From: an uncultured Clostridia bacterium
GTDB lineage: Bacteria; Bacillota; Clostridia; TANB77; CAG-508
Reading direction: 5' to 3'
Length of the DNA: 64,000 bases
NCBI GenBank assembly: GCA_934169725.1
Contig: CAKPOF010000004.1
Location: forward strand, 75,920 to 139,919
Below, piece by piece: positions 56,028 through 64,000 of the stretch. The notes under the pieces are model-generated. The model saw nothing but the letters and a program-made list of their open reading frames with translations. It was not told the origin of the DNA and searched no databases. Within the stretch, counting starts at the first letter, position 1; every line of letters begins with the position of its first letter. A program made the translations under genes and the position numbers.

Positions 56028-56249
56028 CTAAGTTGATGTATTGTTTAATGTATCTAGGTAAATTTGGTCAACATTATTAATATCTTTTTCATATTCTTTT
56101 TTTATTTTATCAGTTTCTGAAGCTTGGGCTTGAATTTTATTACTGCTATTAAAATATAAACTAGATAAAATAATTAAAAAGAAAAGTATTGCTAATAATA
56201 TGAATAGAGTTATAGCACCATTTTCATTTTTAAAAAATTTTTTTCGCAT
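56028..56249 (-). CDS. Small prepilin-like membrane protein
   Basis: A 73-residue protein with a basic N-terminus, NENG|AITLFILLAILFFLIILSS (a prepilin-like or TadE-like opening with one membrane helix), then a charged helical tail (ETDKIKKEYEKDINN). It resembles the start of the DGR-type target at 46531 in overall plan. A pilin-like role is plausible but unproved. AAGGAGATTATACT precedes the ATG. It converges on rpoC. Confidence 0.65.
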   Translation of the reverse strand: MRKKFFKNENGAITLFILLAILFFLIILSSLYFNSSNKIQAQASETDKIKKEYEKDINNVDQIYLDTLNNTST

Positions 56250-56275
56250 AGTATAATCTCCTTAATTTATAAAAT

Positions 56276-56313
56276 CTTATAACTATTGTAATATAGTTAT
56301 AAGAAAAAAGCAA
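56276..56313 (-). promoter_or_regulatory. Promoter and inverted repeat upstream of the small prepilin-like gene
   Basis: On the minus strand TTGCTT (56308-56313), 17 bp, TACAAT (56285-56290). A perfect 11-bp inverted repeat, CTTATAACTAT (56276-56286) with ATAGTTATAAG (56293-56303), spans the -10 and spacer and could be an operator. Confidence 0.45.
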
Positions 56314-56381
56314 TTATTAATTAATAAAGTTTACAAAAAGAAGTAATATAATTACTAGTTATAACTATATTAGACAGAATA

Positions 56382-56536
56382 TTTAAAATTAATACTATAT
56401 TATTTTTTTTCATACCTTGGTGTCGCAATCTGCATATTAAATTTAATAGTATGTAGATTGCTCCAAATCGCACTCAAATACGCTCGTTTGATCGCTTACG
56501 CGGTATTTCAAAAAATAATATAGTATTAATTTTAAA
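56382..56536 (+). repeat. Structured intergenic repeat, copy 3
   Basis: 27-bp perfect arms (56382-56408 and 56510-56536) enclose a 101-bp core. It shares CATACCTTGGTGTCGCAATC, AGATTGCTCCAAATCGCACT and CGTTTGATCGCTTACGCGGT with copy 2. The inner hairpin differs (GCATA...TATG instead of TATTAAT...ATTAATA) while staying paired. It lies between divergent genes, upstream of gdpP. The rest of 56250-56656 holds only promoters and a hairpin. Confidence 0.85.
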
Positions 56537-56595
56537 AAACGACAAATTAGTTGTAAAATTTAGTATAATCTGATTCTTGCAAAGTGCTATAAAAC

Positions 56596-56624
56596 TTGAC
56601 AAATTGGCTATTTGAAAGTAAAAT
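56596..56624 (+). promoter_or_regulatory. Promoter of the gdpP-rplI-dnaB group
   Basis: TTGACA (56596-56601), a 17-bp spacer and TAAAAT (56619-56624), 33 bp upstream of the gdpP ATG. Confidence 0.65.
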
Positions 56625-56656
56625 ATAATAGAATAATTAAAAGGAGAAATTTGTTC

Positions 56657-58684
56657 ATGCAAAATACAAATAGAAAGATTTTTGATAAATTATTATCAAA
56701 AACAAAATTATATTTGGCAATTATATTTATATTGTTGGTAATTGTATGTATAGAAAATGTAAGTATGATTATACCTTCAGTATTAATATTTTTAGTAGTA
56801 GTAGCATATTCATATTATGCCAATAATAGAAGAAGAAGTGAGATATCAGAAACATTGCAAGATTTAACATCATCAGTAGATACAGCAGCCAAAAGTAGTC
56901 TGATAAATTCTCCATTTCCATTAATTATATTAGAATCAAATGGGAATATAATTTGGAGAAGTTCAAAATTTATATTAGAATTTAATAAGTTTGATATTAA
57001 CACATATTTAAATGGATTAATTGAAGATATAAAGTTAGATATTAAAGAAATAGAAAAAAATAATAGTAAGGAAAAACAAATATCTAAACATGTAGAAATA
57101 AACAATAAAAATTATAAAATTTTAGGTAAATTTGTGCATTCAAGAAGATATGATAAAAAACATGATGATAAATATATGATGATATTATATTTTATAAACG
57201 AAACAGAGAATTTAAAATTGCAGAAAGAATATAGAGATTCAAAATCATGTGTATCTGTTATGATGATAGATAATTATGAAGAAACAATGCAACAATTAGA
57301 GAGTGAAGAAAAACCACAAGTTACTGCAGAAATAGATAAATGTATATATGAATGGACAGACAAATCTAATGGTATTTTAATAAAAGCTGATAGAGATAGA
57401 TATGTATATTTATTTGAACAAAGATATCTAGAAAAAGTAAAAGAGGATAAATTTAGTGTACTAGATAAAGTAAAAGATATTAAAACAAAGGAAAATGTTC
57501 AAATTACATTAAGTATTGCGATTTCAACTGATGGTTCAACAGATAAAGATAAATATAAATCTTCTCAAGAAGCAATGGATGTTGTATTAGGAAGAGGCGG
57601 AGATCAAGCTGTTATTAGAGAAAATGAAATTTATAAATTTTATGGTGGAAGAACTCAAGAGGTTGAAAGAAGAACAAAAGTTAAAGCTAGAGTTGTTGCA
57701 CATGCACTAGAAAATTTAATAAAAAATTCTACAAAAATAATGATTATGGGACACACAAATCCTGATATTGATTCTATGGGCTCAAGTATGGGAATTTATA
57801 GATTAGCTAAAAGTTTAGGAAAAAAAGCATATATTATAGATAGCAATGAAACAAATACATTGCAAAACTTTAAAAAATCTTTATCAAGAGAAGCAGAATA
57901 TGAGGATGTATTAATTAGCAAAGAAGTAGCAGAAGAAAATGTAGATAAGGAAACTTTAGTTGTAATTGTAGATACACATAAAAATAATTATGTAGAAGCA
58001 CCAGAATTATTGAAAAGAACAGATAAAGTTGTAATAATAGATCATCATAGAAGAAGTGCAGATTATATTGAAAATGCAACATTAATTTTCCAAGAAGTTT
58101 ATGCTTCTTCTGCAGCAGAATTGGTAACAGAACTATTACAATATGCTGAGGCGAAAATTGAATTAACTAGAATTGAAGCAGAAAGTTTGTATGCTGGAAT
58201 TATGATGGATACAAAAAACTTTACTTTTAAAACTGGAGTTAGAACTTTTGAAGCAGCTGCATATTTGCGTAGATGTGGAGTTAATATTATAAGAGTAAAA
58301 AAATGGTTCCAAAGTAATTTAGATACATTTAATAAAATAGCAGATATAGTAAAAAATGCAGAAATTGTTAATGAAACAATAGCAATAGCTTGTTATGATA
58401 AAAAAGAAAAAGATGCAAGTTTAATATGTGCTAAAGCAGCAGATGAATTATTAACAATTAGTGATATTACAGCATCATTTGTTATTGGTAATAATGGTAA
58501 TAAAATATGTATTAGTGGTAGATCTATAGGTGATATAAATGTACAAGTAATTCTAGAAAAATTAGGTGGAGGAGGTCATATCACATTAGCTGGAGCTCAG
58601 GTAGAAGGTATGACAATGGAAGAAACAAAACAAGAATTAATAAATAGAATTAACGAGTACTTTTCAGAAATTGATAGAAAATAA
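56657..58684 (+). CDS. gdpP: Cyclic-di-AMP phosphodiesterase GdpP
   Basis: A 675-residue membrane-bound c-di-AMP phosphodiesterase. Order: two N-terminal membrane helices (about 15-60), a PAS-like domain, a degenerate GGDEF domain (no GGDEF motif; ILIKADRDRYVYLFEQ lies there), then the DHH domain with GHTNPDIDSMGSS (H366, D370, D372), VDTH and IDHHRR (D462-H464), and DHHA1 with GGGGHITLAGAQ. All catalytic residues are present. The start at 56657 is chosen because AAAAGGAGAAATTTGTTC precedes it. rplI and dnaB downstream are the standard Firmicute arrangement. Confidence 0.93.
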   Translation: MQNTNRKIFDKLLSKTKLYLAIIFILLVIVCIENVSMIIPSVLIFLVVVAYSYYANNRRRSEISETLQDLTSSVDTAAKSSLINSPFPLIILESNGNIIWRSSKFILEFNKFDINTYLNGLIEDIKLDIKEIEKNNSKEKQISKHVEINNKNYKILGKFVHSRRYDKKHDDKYMMILYFINETENLKLQKEYRDSKSCVSVMMIDNYEETMQQLESEEKPQVTAEIDKCIYEWTDKSNGILIKADRDRYVYLFEQRYLEKVKEDKFSVLDKVKDIKTKENVQITLSIAISTDGSTDKDKYKSSQEAMDVVLGRGGDQAVIRENEIYKFYGGRTQEVERRTKVKARVVAHALENLIKNSTKIMIMGHTNPDIDSMGSSMGIYRLAKSLGKKAYIIDSNETNTLQNFKKSLSREAEYEDVLISKEVAEENVDKETLVVIVDTHKNNYVEAPELLKRTDKVVIIDHHRRSADYIENATLIFQEVYASSAAELVTELLQYAEAKIELTRIEAESLYAGIMMDTKNFTFKTGVRTFEAAAYLRRCGVNIIRVKKWFQSNLDTFNKIADIVKNAEIVNETIAIACYDKKEKDASLICAKAADELLTISDITASFVIGNNGNKICISGRSIGDINVQVILEKLGGGGHITLAGAQVEGMTMEETKQELINRINEYFSEIDRK

Positions 58685-58705
58685 TTAAAAAAGGAGAAAA
58701 TGATT

Positions 58706-59155
58706 ATGAAAGTAATTTTAAAAGCAGATATAAAAGGTGTAGGGAAAAAAGATCAAGTTATAAACGCATCTGATGGATATGCAAGAAATTTTTTGTTTCC
58801 TAAAAATTTAGCTGTAGAAGCTAATAGAGAAAATATGAGTAAATTACAATCAAAACAAAATTCAGCTAAATATCAAAAAGATCAAGAAAAAGAGGAAGCA
58901 AAAAAAATAGCAGACAAACTTTCAAAAATAATGTTAAAAATAAATGTAAAAGCAGGAGAAAATGGAAAAATATTTGGTGGTGTATCTAGCAAAGAAATAG
59001 CACAAGAATTATCTAAACAATATAAAATAAATGTAGATAAAAAGAAAATTGACTTAAAAGAAACAATTAAGACACTTGGAGTACACAATATTGAAATAAA
59101 ATTATTTGAAAATGTACTAGGAACTCTAAAAGTAAATGTTATTTCAGAAAAATAA
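58706..59155 (+). CDS. rplI: 50S ribosomal protein L9
   Basis: A 149-residue L9: the N-terminal 23S-binding domain (MKVILKADIKGVGKKDQVINASDGYARNFLFPKNLA, landmark DGYARNFLFP), the connecting helix and a C-terminal domain. The start at 58706 is preferred because AAAGGAG lies 9 nt upstream and the family begins MKVIL; the ATG at 58700 is too close to the ribosome site. 21 bp after gdpP. Confidence 0.95.
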   Translation: MKVILKADIKGVGKKDQVINASDGYARNFLFPKNLAVEANRENMSKLQSKQNSAKYQKDQEKEEAKKIADKLSKIMLKINVKAGENGKIFGGVSSKEIAQELSKQYKINVDKKKIDLKETIKTLGVHNIEIKLFENVLGTLKVNVISEK

Positions 59156-59188
59156 AATAATTTTAAATTATTTATTGGAGGAGTAGTA

Positions 59189-60520
59189 ATGGAAATAGGA
59201 AAAGTACCACCACATGATGTGGAAGCAGAACAGGCCGTTTTAGGAAGTATGCTTACAGATAAAGATGCAGTTATTTCTGCAATAGAAATATTACATGCAA
59301 ACGATTTTTATAGAACAGATAATAAGTCTATATATGAAGCTATAATAAATTTATATAATAGAGCAGAACCGGTAGATATTATTACTGTAAAAGCTGAATT
59401 GGAATCTTTAGGAAAGTTTGATCAAGTAGGTGGATTAGAATATTTGGCTAGTTTACCTGAAAAAGTTCCTACAACAGCAAATGCTATAAAATATATAAAA
59501 ATAGTTGAAGAAAAATCAACACTAAGAAATTTAATAAAAACAGCAAATGAAATAATAGAAATGGGATATGATCCAACAGAAGATGTTTCTGATATTATGG
59601 AAGGTGCAGAGAAAAAAATATTTAATATTATGCAAAACAATGAGAAAAAAAGTTATACACCAATAAAAGATGTATTAGTTGATAGTTTTACTCAATTAGA
59701 AGAATTGTATAATAGAAAACAACATATTACTGGTGTTCCATCAGGTTTTATAGAATTAGATTATAAAACAGCAGGATTTCATGGTTCAGATTTAGTATTA
59801 ATTGCGGCAAGACCTGCAATGGGAAAATCAGCGTTTGCATTAAATATAGCAACAAATGCTGCTGTTAGGTCAAATGTTCCAGTTGTATTATTTAGTTTAG
59901 AGATGTCAAAAGAACAAATGGTAAACAGAATTTTATGTAGTGAAGCGATGGTAGATAGTAATAAAGTAAGAACAGGTAAACTTGAAGAAGATGATTGGAC
60001 AAAATTAGCAGGAAGTATAGGACCATTATCAGATGCTGAAATATATATTGATGATACACCAGGTATTTCGGTAACAGAAATTAGAGCAAAATGTAGAAAG
60101 TTAAAATTAGAAAAAAATATTGGTATGGTTGTAATAGATTACTTGCAATTGGTTCAAGGGACAAATAAAAGAAATGGAAGCCGTGAGCAAGAAATTTCGG
60201 AAATTAGTAGATCTTTAAAAATACTAGCAAAGGAATTAAATATACCAGTAATAGCATTATCACAGTTATCAAGAGCTGTAGAACAAAGACCAGATCATAG
60301 ACCAATGTTATCAGATTTAAGAGAGTCTGGTGCTATAGAGCAAGATGCTGATATAGTAATGTTCTTATATAGAGATGATTACTATAATAAAGACAGTGAA
60401 AAAAAGGATATTGCAGAAGTTATAATAGCAAAACATAGAGGTGGTTCATTAGGAACTGTAGAACTATTATGGTTAGGAAGTTATACTAAATTTGTAAATC
60501 TAGAAAGAAGATATGATTAA
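59189..60520 (+). CDS. dnaB: Replicative DNA helicase DnaB/DnaC
   Basis: A 443-residue hexameric helicase. The N-terminal domain opens PPHDVEAEQAVLGSML; the RecA-like domain has the ARPAMGKSAF Walker A, VVIDYLQLVQG Walker B and the ALSQLSRAVEQRPDHRPMLSDLRESGAIEQDAD block (core SQLSRAVE). No intein is present. TTGGAGGAG precedes the ATG. A short hairpin (AGTGAT 60521-60526 with ATCACT 60545-60550) follows. Confidence 0.96.
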   Translation: MEIGKVPPHDVEAEQAVLGSMLTDKDAVISAIEILHANDFYRTDNKSIYEAIINLYNRAEPVDIITVKAELESLGKFDQVGGLEYLASLPEKVPTTANAIKYIKIVEEKSTLRNLIKTANEIIEMGYDPTEDVSDIMEGAEKKIFNIMQNNEKKSYTPIKDVLVDSFTQLEELYNRKQHITGVPSGFIELDYKTAGFHGSDLVLIAARPAMGKSAFALNIATNAAVRSNVPVVLFSLEMSKEQMVNRILCSEAMVDSNKVRTGKLEEDDWTKLAGSIGPLSDAEIYIDDTPGISVTEIRAKCRKLKLEKNIGMVVIDYLQLVQGTNKRNGSREQEISEISRSLKILAKELNIPVIALSQLSRAVEQRPDHRPMLSDLRESGAIEQDADIVMFLYRDDYYNKDSEKKDIAEVIIAKHRGGSLGTVELLWLGSYTKFVNLERRYD

Positions 60521-60550
60521 AGTGATTTAGGGATACATACCTTTATCACT
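60521..60550 (+). terminator. Weak hairpin between dnaB and tilS
   Basis: AGTGAT (60521-60526) pairs with ATCACT (60545-60550), with an inner AGG/CCT. Only ATTTTA follows, so it is more likely an attenuator than a full stop. Confidence 0.4.
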
Positions 60551-60572
60551 ATTTTAATGTGAGGGATTAATT

Positions 60573-61583
60573 ATGGCATGTAGAGAGAAAAAGAATTTAA
60601 TGAAAGATGTTTTAAAAACAATAAAAAAATATAATCTTATACAAGAAAATGACAAAATAGTTGTTGGAGTTTCTGGGGGACCAGATTCAATGACTATGTT
60701 GGATATTTTTGTTAATATAAAAAAATCAGAAAAAATTAGATTTGATTTTGTGGTGGCTCATGTTAATCATATGATTAGAGAAGAAGCAAAAGAAGATGAA
60801 AAATATGTAGAAAAATATTGTAAAAATAAAGGAATAGATTTTTATTCAAAAAGTATAGATGTAGAAAAAATTGCTAATACTAATAAAGAAAGTGTTGAAG
60901 AAGCTGGTAGAAATGCAAGATATAAATTTTTTGATGAAGTATTAGAAAAAATAGCTGGAAACAAAGTGGCCGTAGCACATAATAAGAATGATAAAGTTGA
61001 AACAATTATAATGAATGAACTACGTGGGTGTGGTATTTCAGGACTAAAAGGAATAGAACCTATTAGGGATAAGTACATTAGGCCATTGATTGATATAGAA
61101 AGATTAGAAATAGAAAAATATTGTATGGAACATAATTTAGAGCCAAAAATAGATAAAACAAATTTTGAAAATATCTATACTAGAAATAAAGTTAGAAATA
61201 TAGTTATACCATATATAAAACAAGAATTTAATCCTAATATTATAAATACAATAGATAGATTATCAGATTTAATTACAGAACAAGAGGAATATATTCAAAA
61301 ACAAGTTGAAAAAACATATAAAGAAATTGTGTTAGAAGAAAATAGTACATGTATAACTTTAGATTTAAAAAAATTTAATAATCAAGAAAAAGTAATAAAA
61401 TCAAACATAGTTATATATACTATAACGAGACTTTTTTGTACGGTAAAGGGAATAGAAAAGATACATATAGAAGACATTATAAAACTTTGCAAAAATAATG
61501 TAGGAAATAAATATTTAAAGCCAAACAAAAAGTTAAAAGTTTTTGTAAAAAAAGGACAAATAAAATTTTTTAAGGAAATATAA
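60573..61583 (+). CDS. tilS: tRNA(Ile)-lysidine synthase
   Basis: A 336-residue N-type ATP-pyrophosphatase that makes lysidine at C34 of tRNA-Ile(CAU). The PP-loop SGGPDS is at residues 34-39, and AHVNHMIR and RNARYKFFDEVL follow. The usual HHxxDQxET loop reads AHNKNDKVET, with Lys where Gln is standard. It is about 100 residues shorter than typical TilS, mainly through a reduced C-terminal region. GAGGGATTAATT precedes the ATG; an alternative ATG at 60600 also has a weak site. hpt, often between tilS and ftsH, is absent. Confidence 0.9.
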   Translation: MACREKKNLMKDVLKTIKKYNLIQENDKIVVGVSGGPDSMTMLDIFVNIKKSEKIRFDFVVAHVNHMIREEAKEDEKYVEKYCKNKGIDFYSKSIDVEKIANTNKESVEEAGRNARYKFFDEVLEKIAGNKVAVAHNKNDKVETIIMNELRGCGISGLKGIEPIRDKYIRPLIDIERLEIEKYCMEHNLEPKIDKTNFENIYTRNKVRNIVIPYIKQEFNPNIINTIDRLSDLITEQEEYIQKQVEKTYKEIVLEENSTCITLDLKKFNNQEKVIKSNIVIYTITRLFCTVKGIEKIHIEDIIKLCKNNVGNKYLKPNKKLKVFVKKGQIKFFKEI

Positions 61584-61736
61584 GTAGCCGTAATGCTTTA
61601 TAAAAGGCTGGAAAAATGTAACAAAAAAGAAATAAAAAAACTATTGAAAAAGAAAAAATTATATGATAAAGTGCAGAAAAATAAAAAGTAATCATTGCAT
61701 GTTAAAGAAACAGCAAGAAAAAGAGGAGGAATTATT

Positions 61737-63545
61737 TTGAAAAACGGAATAAAAACATTAGCAATGTGGCTAATAATAATTGTGATTTTTTTAGTTGTAT
61801 TATCATCAATAGTAGAAAATAGTAATTCTAAACTAAAATATTCAGAATTAATTGCTAATATTAGTAGTAATAATGTAAAATCTATTGTAATTAATTCTGA
61901 TGGAAAAACTGCAGAAGTTGAATTAAAAGATGATGGTATAAAGAAACAAACTAATATACCAGATATGGAAAGCTTTATGTCATATGCAGAAGAATTTATA
62001 AATAACTTTTCATTAGAAGAAAAATCAGAATCTATTTTTATGACATTATTACCATTAGTAACACCATTTGCGATGTTGGTAATATTTGTACTTTTTTGGT
62101 TTTTAACAATAGGTGGATCAAGTAGTGGAAATCCAGGAAGCAAAACAATGTCATTCGGAAAAAGTAAAGCAAGAATGATGACACCAGCTGAAAAAAATAG
62201 AATAACATTTGATGATGTAGCAGGTGTAGATGAAGAAAAAGAAGAATTAGAAGAAATTGTACAATTCTTAAAAAATCCAAAGAAATTTACAGATATGGGA
62301 GCAAGAATACCTAAAGGTGTTTTATTAGTTGGTCAACCAGGTACAGGTAAAACATTATTGGCAAAAGCAGTAGCTGGTGAAGCAGGAGTACCATTTTTTA
62401 TAATAAGTGGATCTGATTTTGTAGAAATGTTTGTTGGTGTAGGTGCTTCAAGAGTAAGAGATTTATTTGATCAAGCAAAGAAAAATGCACCATGTATTAT
62501 ATTTATAGATGAAATAGATGCTGTTGGACGTCAAAGAGGTGCAGGTCTTGGTGGAGGACATGATGAGAGAGAACAAACATTAAATCAATTATTGGTTGAA
62601 ATGGATGGATTTGCTGAAAATGAAGGTGTTATAGTATTAGCAGCAACAAATAGACCAGACGTATTAGATAAAGCATTATTAAGAGCAGGAAGATTTGATA
62701 GACAAATAGTAGTAGGTTTACCAGATGTAAAGGCTAGGGAACAAATATTAGAAGTACATTCAAGAAAGAAAAGATTAGCAGACGATGTAGACTTAAAAGT
62801 AATAGCTAAAAATACATCAGGATTTGCAGGAGCAGATTTAGAAAATGTATTAAATGAGGCAGCTTTATTAGCGGCTAGAAGAAACATAAATGAAATAGGA
62901 ATGAAAGAAATAGAAGATGCAATGGTTAAAGTTACAATGGGACCAGAAAAGAAAACAAGAGTAAGAAGTGATAAAGAAAATAGATTAGTTGCATATCATG
63001 AGGCTGGTCATGCTGTTGTTAGTCATTATTTAGAAACACAAGATCCAGTACATCAAATTTCTATAGTTCCAAGAGGTATGGCTGGTGGATATACTATGTA
63101 TAGACCAACAGAAGATAAAAATTTTATGTCTAAAACAGAAATGGAAGAAAATATAGTATCACTTTTAGGTGGTAGAGTAGCAGAAGCTTTAATATTAAAT
63201 GATATTTCAACAGGTGCAAGTAACGATATAGAAAGAGCAACTAAAATAGCAAGAAGTATGGTTACAAAATATGGAATGAGTGAAAGAATAGGAACTTTGA
63301 CATTAGGATCAAATCAAGAAGAAGTGTTCTTAGGAAGAGACTTAGCACAAGGTAAAGAATATTCTGAAGAAACAGCAGCAATCATAGATGAAGAAACAAA
63401 GAAAATTGTTGATGTTGGATATAATAAAGCAAAACAAATATTATCAGACAATGTTGACAAATTGCATAAAGTAGCTGGAATATTGTTAGAAAAAGAAAAA
63501 ATTGAAGCAGATGAATTTGAAACTATATTTGGAACAGTAGAATAA
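61737..63545 (+). CDS. ftsH: ATP-dependent zinc metalloprotease FtsH
   Basis: A 602-residue AAA+ membrane protease. The start is TTG at 61737 after AAGAGGAGG; an in-frame ATG at 61695 lacks such a site. Order: membrane helix 1 (about 5-25), extracellular domain, helix 2 (about 100-125), AAA domain with Walker A GQPGTGKT (199-206), Walker B IIFIDEID, the second region of homology (AATNRPDVLDKALLRAGRFDRQ, landmark ALLRAGRFDR), and the M41 zinc motif HEAGH (421-425). It degrades misassembled membrane proteins and regulators. A terminator follows. Confidence 0.96.
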   Translation: MKNGIKTLAMWLIIIVIFLVVLSSIVENSNSKLKYSELIANISSNNVKSIVINSDGKTAEVELKDDGIKKQTNIPDMESFMSYAEEFINNFSLEEKSESIFMTLLPLVTPFAMLVIFVLFWFLTIGGSSSGNPGSKTMSFGKSKARMMTPAEKNRITFDDVAGVDEEKEELEEIVQFLKNPKKFTDMGARIPKGVLLVGQPGTGKTLLAKAVAGEAGVPFFIISGSDFVEMFVGVGASRVRDLFDQAKKNAPCIIFIDEIDAVGRQRGAGLGGGHDEREQTLNQLLVEMDGFAENEGVIVLAATNRPDVLDKALLRAGRFDRQIVVGLPDVKAREQILEVHSRKKRLADDVDLKVIAKNTSGFAGADLENVLNEAALLAARRNINEIGMKEIEDAMVKVTMGPEKKTRVRSDKENRLVAYHEAGHAVVSHYLETQDPVHQISIVPRGMAGGYTMYRPTEDKNFMSKTEMEENIVSLLGGRVAEALILNDISTGASNDIERATKIARSMVTKYGMSERIGTLTLGSNQEEVFLGRDLAQGKEYSEETAAIIDEETKKIVDVGYNKAKQILSDNVDKLHKVAGILLEKEKIEADEFETIFGTVE

Positions 63546-63558
63546 AATTAAATAAACG

Positions 63559-63596
63559 AAAAACAGATTGCAACAAAAGAGAGTGGTCTGTTTTTT
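63559..63596 (+). terminator. Terminator after ftsH
   Basis: AAAAACAGA (63559-63567) pairs with TCTGTTTTT (63587-63595) around a 19-nt loop, then T-rich sequence. A small palindrome AATACGTATT (63608-63617) sits just before the next gene's ribosome site. Confidence 0.75.
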
Positions 63597-63634
63597 GTTT
63601 TAAACCTAATACGTATTGGGAAGGAATAAAAAAT

Positions 63635-63940
63635 ATGATAAGAGATAATAAAGAAAATAAAGAAAAAAATAAAAATAATGTTGGAACGATTTTTGGTATA
63701 GCTGAGTTAGTAAAAGAATTGTTTGGAAATAGACCAAAAAAGGAAGAAAAAAAGAAAATGGAAAAAAATGATTGGCTAGCAATAGGTTTAACAATAATTG
63801 TTATGATATTAATAGGAATTATATTATGGTTTATTCCATTTACAAATGGATGGATGAGACAATTGTTATTTGAAAATCCAATATTTAATTTTATAGGCCG
63901 GACTATTTTCTTAAATTCGAGAATTATAGGTTTAAAATAG
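63635..63940 (+). CDS. Hypothetical small membrane protein
   Basis: A 101-residue protein I do not recognise. A charged, lysine-rich N-terminal half (about 1-45; KENKEKNKNN, KKEEKKKMEK) precedes one membrane helix (about 48-66, LAIGLTIIVMILIGIILWFIP) and a short hydrophobic tail (FNFIGRTIFLNSRIIGLK). GGGAAGGAATAAAAAAT precedes the ATG at 63635. It stands between the ftsH terminator and the next gene start. Confidence 0.55.
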   Translation: MIRDNKENKEKNKNNVGTIFGIAELVKELFGNRPKKEEKKKMEKNDWLAIGLTIIVMILIGIILWFIPFTNGWMRQLLFENPIFNFIGRTIFLNSRIIGLK

Positions 63941-63989
63941 ATATGTCACAAATACATTGAAAATAAAATATTGAAAAGAGAGCACAAAA

Positions 63990-64000
63990 ATGATATTGTT
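63990..64000 (+). CDS. Start of a CDS cut by the window edge (possibly coaX)
   Basis: GAGAG then ATG at 63990 begins a reading frame of only three codons (MIL). In other Firmicutes type III pantothenate kinase (coaX), which often begins MIL, can follow ftsH; that identity is speculation here. Confidence 0.35.

Noticed and set aside
1..64000. tRNA, rRNA, CRISPR, IS elements or a DGR reverse transcriptase
   Set aside because: Looked for throughout; no tRNA cloverleaf, rRNA block, regular spacer array, transposase or RT motif was seen.

Overview
The window is AT-rich, gene-dense DNA from a low-GC, spore-forming Firmicute of the Clostridia type. The evidence is AGA/TTA-dominated codon use, AGGAGG-type ribosome sites, TTG starts, spoIIE, Coat-F proteins, and the mreBCD-PBP2-minC and rpoB-rpoC orders. 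Proteins that begin with a prepilin-like GITLIALVI stretch, and huge repeat-built surface proteins, suggest an uncultured gut clostridium; this taxonomic guess is inference. I saw no rRNA, tRNA, CRISPR array or transposase.

Layout. 0-5.7 kb: a small minus-strand gene with foreign codon use, the helicase pcrA, two small spore-coat-type genes, an M23 cell-wall peptidase and a mecA adaptor. 5.8-12.2 kb: the cell-shape cluster (DUF4321 protein, radC, mreB, mreC, mreD, PBP2, minC), with no minD or minE following. 12.2-13.0 kb: two coupled minus-strand genes of unknown function. 13.3-33.6 kb: a 20-kb locus of four giant exported proteins arranged as two homologous pairs (A1-B1, A2-B2). The A proteins carry DUF11-like and SdrD-type domains; the B proteins carry a thioester-like head, Cna-B/SdrD-type domains and a degenerate sortase-like C-terminus. 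33.8-45.9 kb: spoIIE, a WG-repeat protein, a tail-anchored unknown protein, acpS, tatD, htpX/lemA (minus), a G5/3D cell-wall protein, exoA, an AI-2E-type permease and a small-multidrug-export-family protein (minus).

46.4-48.1 kb holds the most striking feature: a gene joining a prepilin-like N-terminus to a formylglycine-generating-enzyme/C-type-lectin fold. Its last ~40 codons abruptly change composition (about 44% GC, almost all codons ending in C or T). This is the signature of a diversity-generating retroelement (DGR) variable region. No reverse transcriptase or template repeat lies in the window, so it would be a remote target. 48.1-56.0 kb: rpoB and rpoC with a long, hairpin-bearing leader and a possible pseudoknot between the genes. 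56.0-64.0 kb: a small prepilin-like gene (minus), then gdpP, rplI, dnaB, tilS, ftsH, a small membrane protein and the first bases of another gene.

Three copies of a ~130-155 bp structured intergenic element (45.2, 46.2 and 56.4 kb) share a conserved ~100-bp core. Each is bracketed by perfectly complementary arms whose sequence differs from copy to copy. That compensatory pattern points to selection on base pairing, and I do not recognise the family. The DGR target, this repeat family and the paired giant adhesins are the leading candidates for undescribed biology here.
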